Origin: Mycobacterium sp.
GTDB lineage: Bacteria > Actinomycetota > Actinomycetes > Mycobacteriales > Mycobacteriaceae
Assembly: GCA_025965815.1 (NCBI GenBank)
Contig: JAOPWF010000373.1
Location: forward strand, 1 to 5,474
Length of the DNA: 5,474 nt
Reading direction: 5' to 3'
Below the pieces are notes generated by a model. That model was not told where the DNA came from. It worked only from the letters and a program-made list of their open reading frames with translations, and did no database searches. The position numbers and the translations under genes are program-made. The first letter of the stretch is position 1. Each line of letters opens with the position of its first letter. Shown here piece after piece: positions 1-5,474 of this stretch.

Positions 1-1462
1 TTACTGCGCCCCACAGACGACCCGCCACGATGATCGGGCTGCCGACCTGTGAGACCAGGTGCAAGCGACGCAGGGTTGCGGCAGTGGGGCCGCCGATAGA
101 TGCCAAGTCGGTCGCGTCGACACGGGCGGAGCGTCCGGTGCGAAACACTTTTGACGAAACGTAGAGATCGTTGATCTCCCACCGTGATCCGATCGGGATC
201 CCTTCGACGCTCTTGGCCGCGCCGAGGACGATGAACGCCGGGCCGTCGGGGTCGAACCTGCCGACGGTCGCCTCGTCCAGCCCGAACAGCCGATCAACCT
301 CCTCGCTGACGGCCAAAAAGATCTCGGCGGGCGGCACACCCTGCGCGACCAGGGTCGCCACCCGCCGCAGCGCCGCCTGCTCGTCGGCGAGCCGTCCGAG
401 GGCTTCGCGTGACTCGGCACTTGCGATCGCGGTGGCGAGCAGCTCGGTGAAGCTGGCCAGACTCGCCGCGGTGCCGTCCAGGAGCGGGTTGTGCTCCGTG
501 GTGGAGACCACCATCGCTCCCCAGAGGCGTCCCGCCACCACGATCGGGACGCCGACCGTCGACCGAATCCCGAGGCGACGGACGGTCTCTGCGAGTTCAC
601 CCTCCAGCTGTGAATAGTCGTCGATGCGGGCCGCCGCAGAGCTGGCCCGGACCAGCTTGAGCACATTCGTGCCCTCCAGTGACCACCGCTTGCCGACAGA
701 AGATATCGGACCTCCGGGTGGGAAGCTGGCGCAGTGCGTTGCTGACCCGTCGCGCTCGTAGCGCGCAACGCTCACGCGCGGGACGTTGACGAAGCGGGCG
801 ACCTCCTCGGAGACAACTGCGAACAGGTCCGAAGGTGCCACACCTTGCGCCACCAGCGTGGCCACCCGCCGCAGCGCCGCCTGCTCGTCGGCGAGCCGTT
901 CGACAGCTTCGCGTGACTCGGCATTGACGATCGCGGCGGCGAGCAGTTCGGTGAAACTGGCCAGACGCGCCGCGGTGTCCTGCGGGAGCGGTTCGCGCTT
1001 CCTGCTGGAAACCACCACCGCTCCCCAGATGCGTCCCGCCACCACGATCGGGGTTCCGACGGTCGACCGAATCCCGACACGACGGACGGCGTCCGCGAGC
1101 TGACCGTCCAGCTGGGCGTAGTCGTCGATCCGCGCCGCCCCGGAGTTCGTGTGCACGAGCGAAAGCACGTTCGTGCCGTCCAGTGACCATCGCTTGCCGA
1201 CGGGAAACAGCGAATCTTCCCCCGGAAAGCCGGCGCACTGCGTTGCCGTGCCGTCGGTCTCGTAGCGCGCGATGATGACGAGCGGAACGTGGACTACGCG
1301 GGCGACCTCCTCGGCGGCAACGGCGAACAGGTCCCGGGGCGCCGCGCCCTCGGCAGCCAGGGTCGCAACGCGGCGCAGCGCGCTCAACTCGTCGTTGGCT
1401 GCGCGGCCGCCCGTGACGTCGGTGGCCTCTCCGTCGCCGAGAGGCTGTCTCGCCTGGCCCAT
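1..1462 (-). CDS. Triple-GAF-domain signalling protein, 3' end beyond the left edge (partial)
   Basis: I translated the minus strand by hand from the ATG at 1462-1460. The frame is open for 487 codons and leaves the window without a stop. The product has three successive GAF domains at roughly residues 28-186, 196-354 and 364-487+. Each opens with the motif ALRRVATL and has a WGA-type core strand (IVVAGRIWGAVVVSS in the first). The DEQAALRRVATLVAQGV linker is repeated before domains 2 and 3. No membrane segment or signal peptide is visible, so it is probably cytoplasmic. In actinobacteria such arrays usually precede a histidine kinase, a PP2C phosphatase or a regulator output domain; here the output lies outside the window. 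An in-frame TAG at 1471-1469 makes the ATG at 1462 the first possible start, with a short AGG five bases upstream. I see no clear haem or cyclic-nucleotide motif, so the ligand is unknown. The GAF assignment is firm; the role as a sensor kinase is inference. Confidence 0.88.
   Translation of the reverse strand, partial: MGQARQPLGDGEATDVTGGRAANDELSALRRVATLAAEGAAPRDLFAVAAEEVARVVHVPLVIIARYETDGTATQCAGFPGEDSLFPVGKRWSLDGTNVLSLVHTNSGAARIDDYAQLDGQLADAVRRVGIRSTVGTPIVVAGRIWGAVVVSSRKREPLPQDTAARLASFTELLAAAIVNAESREAVERLADEQAALRRVATLVAQGVAPSDLFAVVSEEVARFVNVPRVSVARYERDGSATHCASFPPGGPISSVGKRWSLEGTNVLKLVRASSAAARIDDYSQLEGELAETVRRLGIRSTVGVPIVVAGRLWGAMVVSTTEHNPLLDGTAASLASFTELLATAIASAESREALGRLADEQAALRRVATLVAQGVPPAEIFLAVSEEVDRLFGLDEATVGRFDPDGPAFIVLGAAKSVEGIPIGSRWEINDLYVSSKVFRTGRSARVDATDLASIGGPTAATLRRLHLVSQVGSPIIVAGRLWGAV
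357..899 (-). repeat. Internal tandem duplication of GAF modules (504-bp period)
   Basis: Positions 357-395 and 861-899 are identical over 39 nt, offset by exactly 504 bp (168 codons). They encode the same linker and first GAF helix ahead of domains 3 and 2. The first GAF domain starts another 168 codons earlier in the protein but is more diverged at the DNA level. The pattern indicates that the gene grew by in-frame duplication of a 168-residue module, the domain 2/3 boundary being the most recent or the best homogenised. Confidence 0.8.
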
Positions 1463-1550
1463 AACTACCTAGTTTGATCGCATTGTTCGCGCTGCGAAAG
1501 GCGGGGTGAACCGACCCGGAGGTGCGTGGGCGTGAGTGAGCGCTGACGAC
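1463..1550 (-). other. Short leader between the pyruvyl transferase remnant and the GAF gene
   Basis: This 88-bp stretch separates the last recognisable codon of the pyruvyl transferase fragment from the GAF start codon. It holds the weak AGG ribosome-binding element at 1470-1468. The frame of the upstream fragment stays open through it, but the translation no longer resembles the family, so the true break in homology lies at or just after 1551. No convincing promoter hexamers were found. Whether the GAF gene has its own promoter here or reads through from further upstream cannot be decided. Confidence 0.4.
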
Positions 1551-1848
1551 CTGAAGGTGGCGGCGCGCCTCGCGGTCGTACAGAGTGCCGCCTCCGCCCA
1601 AGATCAGCAGGTCCAGCCCGGTCACCGCGTGAACGATCTCGCCGCGAGTCATGCCCTCCCAGCAGACGGTCTCGCGCGCCCCGTGGTGCCGCTCGGTGCG
1701 AGTCGCTTCGGGTGAACACAACGACCTTCGCCGTCGGCCGCAGCGCGCGAATGCAGCTCAGCACACAGGTCAGGATTCCCTCGTCGCCGACGTTCCGCCC
1801 GCCCGATACAGCTACGCCATTGGCCGTGCCGCACCGCATGTACGGCAT
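1551..1848 (-). pseudogene. N-terminal remnant of a polysaccharide pyruvyl transferase family protein, frameshifted and truncated
   Basis: Two minus-strand frames together give about 100 residues that read like the N-terminus of the PF04230 (polysaccharide pyruvyl transferase) family. From ATGs at 1848 or 1839 the first frame gives VAVSGGRNVGDEGILTCVL, the family's glycine-rich NxGDE loop, then a beta strand (AKVVVFTR). The reading then moves to the next frame between about 1720 and 1700 and continues with HHGARETVCWEGMTRGEI, then LDLLILGGGGTLYD, the second glycine-rich loop. Joining the two needs a net +1 shift. Family similarity stops after YDREARRHLQ at 1551; the remaining two thirds of a normal enzyme are absent. 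Intact members transfer pyruvate from phosphoenolpyruvate to sugars of cell-surface polysaccharides or glycolipids. This copy cannot make an enzyme. The start is uncertain because no strong Shine-Dalgarno precedes either ATG. Confidence 0.6.
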
Positions 1849-3782
<1,934 letters not shown>

Positions 3783-3869
3783 CGATCGGCTCACGTCACG
3801 TAATCCCGCGACGCAATATCCGCAGGACGCCGGGAAGTGGCACAACGCCGTTATCGAACAACCGGTGCG

Positions 3870-3903
3870 GCGGTGAACTGGGACGTGCACCGCGGGTCCC
3901 TTT
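3870..3903 (+). terminator. Possible terminator or attenuator-like hairpins downstream of rpfB
   Basis: About 90 bp after the rpfB stop, GCGGTG (3870-3875) can pair with CACCGC (3888-3893) across a 12-nt loop. Alternatively GGGAC (3880-3884) can pair with GTCCC (3896-3900), followed by TTT. The two stems exclude each other. Only three T residues follow, so this is a weak intrinsic terminator candidate at best, although mycobacterial terminators often lack a long T tract. Confidence 0.22.
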
Positions 3904-4161
3904 GGCCGGAAGAGTTTGCTGATTCGGACCCCTGAGGCTGCGATGGATGGGGATCGCGCTGCCTTCGAAGTAAGCGCTGCGGACTCCGCAACTGTGGCCA
4001 GCCGGGTTGTCGCTAAGCTCCGCAGCATCGCCGAGCCATTGGCAAGTTGGCCCAAAACACGTCTAGGCAAGCAAATGAAACGTCAGGAAATTGAGCGACG
4101 CCGGCTGTGGATAGTGCTTGTGCGGCCCGTGTTCAGCTGCACGGTAGCGGCGGGCTCAATG

Positions 4162-4188
4162 GATTCCCGTCCTCACAGAGCGGGAATC
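4162..4188. repeat. Perfect 8-bp inverted repeat
   Basis: GATTCCCG at 4162-4169 is the exact reverse complement of CGGGAATC at 4181-4188, with an 11-base spacer. As RNA it would form an eight-pair hairpin. No T tract follows on the plus strand, so a terminator is not favoured. A protein-binding dyad or a remnant of a mobile end is possible. It overlaps the 3' end of the doubtful 85-codon frame. Confidence 0.45.
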
Positions 4189-4346
4189 GCGGACGACTAA
4201 CTGGAGGCGACTGAGGTATCTGGCATTTTGGTGCCTGGACACCAGCGTAGAAAGCCTCCGACGTGGCCACAGACCAAACACCTTTATGCGGACCAAATTC
4301 GTGCCCTAGCCACCTGGGGCGAAGATAGGCTCATCAGAACCACGCT

Positions 4347-4374
4347 CTATCCAGCGACGCTGTGGGGATAGCGT
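4347..4374 (+). promoter_or_regulatory. Nested dyad and possible -10 element upstream of the lipoprotein gene
   Basis: CTATCC (4347-4352) and GGATAG (4366-4371) are inverted arms enclosing a second perfect dyad, CAGCGACGCTG (4352-4362). The right arm overlaps TAGCGT (4369-4374), which fits a mycobacterial TANNNT -10 hexamer placed 43 bases before the GTG start at 4418. No good -35 is seen. An operator overlapping a promoter would look like this, but it is prediction only. Confidence 0.28.
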
Positions 4375-4417
4375 GCCAGGCTGATCGGCTGGTGGTTACG
4401 GCGGGGAAGGGGATGAC

Positions 4418-5113
4418 GTGCGCCAACTAAGGGCCGCACTCGCCGTCGCCGGCATCTGCATTCTCACGGCCGGATGCAGCAGCGGCAGCAACCAAGGCAC
4501 CAGAACATCGACCACCAGATCGACGGCCACAACGACCACTGCGCCTCCTCTTGCGGACACTGCGCTGCCTGGTTTGCTGCTCAGCCCCGACCAGGTCAAC
4601 ACCGCCATGGGCGCAGCCGAAATGACGGTCACAACAACCCACTTCGCTATGTCTGATGACAGCGCCACGATGTCGCCAAAGGAGTGCCTAGCGGTCGACG
4701 GCTCGGCGCAGGCGCAGGTCTATGCCGGCAGCGGTTACACCGCCGAGCGCGATCAGACACTGCAGGAGGGCGACAATTTCACTCATTATGTCAAGCAGGC
4801 GGTGGTGTTATTTCCCTCCGCCAAACAGGCAGGCGCCTTCTTCACCGCCTCCACTCAACAATGGCCGGCCTGCCGCGACTACACCCACACTCAGAGCGGG
4901 TCGCTGTGGGCAGTGGGGCGGATATCCCACACGAACGGCACACTGAGTACCACCGCAACTCAGCAGAACGCCAACGCCCCCGGCTGGGGCTGTGGGCGGG
5001 CGCAGGCGGCAAGAAACAACGTCATTATCGACGTCAACACATGCAGCGCCGACCCCGCGGACTCGGCTGTCAACATCGCCTACCAGATCGCCGCCAAAGT
5101 GCAACCGCAGTAA
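4418..5113 (+). CDS. Lipoprotein with PknH-like extracellular sensor domain
   Basis: The 231-residue product starts at GTG 4418; a purine-rich GGGGAAGGGGA (4403-4413) ends four bases before it, and the nearby ATG at 4413 is in another frame and meets a stop within six codons. Residues 1-20 form a lipoprotein signal peptide with lipobox LTAGC and Cys20 as the acylated residue. A Ser/Thr-rich linker (21-46) follows, typical of exported mycobacterial lipoproteins, and then one domain (about 48-229). The domain has the PknH_C pattern: LLLSPDQVNTAMG near its start, then Cys90, Cys152, Cys192 and Cys209. The spacings (about 62 and 17) resemble the two disulfides of the PknH sensor. The motif GWGCGRAQAARNNVIIDV is characteristic. 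In PknH this domain is the outside sensor of a Ser/Thr kinase; free-standing lipoprotein versions such as LppH are of unknown function. There is no kinase here, so a ligand-binding role at the cell surface is inference. Confidence 0.88.
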   Translation: MRQLRAALAVAGICILTAGCSSGSNQGTRTSTTRSTATTTTAPPLADTALPGLLLSPDQVNTAMGAAEMTVTTTHFAMSDDSATMSPKECLAVDGSAQAQVYAGSGYTAERDQTLQEGDNFTHYVKQAVVLFPSAKQAGAFFTASTQQWPACRDYTHTQSGSLWAVGRISHTNGTLSTTATQQNANAPGWGCGRAQAARNNVIIDVNTCSADPADSAVNIAYQIAAKVQPQ

Positions 5114-5144
5114 GGCCGTCGATTTCGCCTACAGGACGCACCAG

Positions 5145-5180
5145 AAGGCCCGGACGCTGTCCCGTGCTCCCGGAGGCCTT
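5145..5180 (+). terminator. Possible terminator hairpin after the lipoprotein gene
   Basis: AAGGCC (5145-5150) pairs with GGCCTT (5175-5180). The stem can be extended by CGG (5151-5153) with CCG (5170-5172) across a small bulge, leaving a loop of roughly 16 bases. It lies 31 bases after the TAA. The downstream sequence GTTCG is not a T tract, so this is a candidate only. Confidence 0.32.
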
Positions 5181-5260
5181 GTTCGCAGCGTGGTTTCGGT
5201 TTCCGTTCATTCACCGCGAATGACCTGCAATCGTCCGGCATCACCCGGTTGCCGCAGGGT

Positions 5261-5317
5261 GCTCAACGTCCAATTAGCTTGCGCTCAACGCCCTTTCGAT
5301 CTCCATCGCGTTATGCT
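5261..5317 (+). promoter_or_regulatory. 22-bp-spaced direct repeats with a possible -10 hexamer
   Basis: GCTCAACG occurs at 5261-5268 and again at 5283-5290, exactly 22 bp apart, about two helical turns and so on the same face of DNA. The longer context (GNGCTCAACGNCC) is shared as well. TATGCT at 5312-5317 fits a TANNNT -10 element 21 bases after the second repeat. This arrangement resembles binding sites of a dimeric activator just upstream of a promoter; no factor can be named. Confidence 0.3.
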
Positions 5318-5468
5318 CCTCGAAGGCCGAGCCGCGAACGCGGCGGTCGGGGTTAGCGCACCACTGCCACTAGCCGTGCTGAGATAGCCGGCGATCGTGG
5401 TAGCCAGGCCGCCCGGCGGACGGGGTGTGACGGTGCGCCGTCGTCCAGCCGCGGTAGTAGGAGCGTCA

Positions 5469-5474
5469 ATGACC
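5469..5474 (+). CDS. Start of a downstream gene (only ATG ACC visible)
   Basis: A strong AGGAG (5459-5463) sits five bases before ATG 5469, followed by one more codon (Thr) before the window ends. Spacing and strength are those of a real translation start and fit the preceding promoter-like region. The product cannot be identified from two codons. Confidence 0.5.

Larger units (their letters stand above)
3783..4417. other. 635-bp stretch without a convincing gene
   Basis: No frame on either strand here shows a recognisable domain. The longest plus-strand candidate begins at ATG 3943, nine bases after the start of a GAGG, and ends at TAA 4198-4200. It is 85 codons long, but its third positions are much less GC-biased than in rpfB and it matches no family I know, so I treat it as probably noncoding or degenerate. 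KsgA, which normally follows rpfB, is absent. The interval holds the hairpin at 3870-3903, an eight-base inverted repeat at 4162-4188, a small TGGTG/CACCA dyad at 4229-4244 and a nested dyad at 4347-4371 ahead of the lipoprotein gene. Confidence 0.5.
5114..5468. other. 355-bp intergenic region between the lipoprotein gene and the next start
   Basis: No recognisable coding sequence was found on either strand. Short open frames here have no family features and no ribosome-binding sites. The first third holds the hairpin at 5145-5180. The middle holds the paired GCTCAACG repeats and a possible -10. The last 70 bases are GC-rich and end in a clear Shine-Dalgarno and ATG. This fits a promoter plus 5' leader for the gene that begins at 5469, the leader being about 145 bases if the -10 at 5312 is real. 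Confidence 0.5.

Noticed and set aside
597..1550. Long minus-strand frame continuing from the pyruvyl transferase fragment across the GAF gene
   Set aside because: Past about 1551 it is an Arg/Gly/Ala-rich out-of-frame reading of the GAF gene, with no family features. The GAF frame on the same strand carries the clear domain homology.
3943..4200. Small plus-strand frame of 85 codons with a GAGG before its ATG
   Set aside because: Codon third positions lack the GC bias of the neighbouring genes, the product resembles no known protein, and an inverted repeat overlaps its end. Kept only as a remark in the gene-free region.
4396..5223. Alternative frames on both strands across the lipoprotein gene
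   Set aside because: The frame from GTG 4418 has a signal peptide, a lipobox and the four-Cys sensor domain; the others are compositional shadows.

Overview
The window looks like chromosomal DNA from a Mycobacterium species. The DNA is GC-rich, and it carries a complete RpfB-type resuscitation-promoting factor (three DUF348 repeats, a G5 domain and a C-terminal Rpf catalytic domain). It also carries a lipoprotein with a PknH-like extracellular sensor domain, a family almost confined to mycobacteria. The species cannot be fixed from the sequence alone. The window reads as a rearranged, partly decayed accessory segment rather than a tidy operon.

Layout. (i) Minus strand, 1462 to the left edge: a gene with three tandem GAF domains that runs off the window, so its output domain is not visible. 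(ii) Minus strand, about 1848-1551: the N-terminal remnant of a probable polysaccharide pyruvyl transferase, frameshifted and cut off just upstream of the GAF gene. (iii) Plus strand, about 1984-2699: the N-terminal part of an IS1182-type transposase with a one-base frameshift near 2075 and no C-terminal half. (iv) Plus strand, about 2700-3782: RpfB from its membrane/export segment to its C-terminus, in frame with the transposase remnant and lacking a start codon of its own. (v) 3783-4417: 635 bp with no convincing gene but several dyad symmetries. (vi) Plus strand, 4418-5113: the PknH-sensor-like lipoprotein. (vii) 5114-5468: an intergenic stretch with a possible terminator and a pair of 22-bp-spaced direct repeats, leading to a well-placed Shine-Dalgarno and ATG at 5469 that probably begin the next gene.

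How the parts relate. There is no evidence of one co-operating system. The RpfB portion is the notable item. All catalytic-domain landmarks are intact, but its 5' end has been replaced by transposase sequence, and the tatD and ksgA genes that normally flank mycobacterial rpfB are not seen. It is therefore either a rearranged orthologue or an extra, displaced copy whose expression depends on the transposon remnant. The GAF protein and the lipoprotein are separate signalling or envelope genes. No CRISPR array, tRNA, rRNA or phage module was seen.
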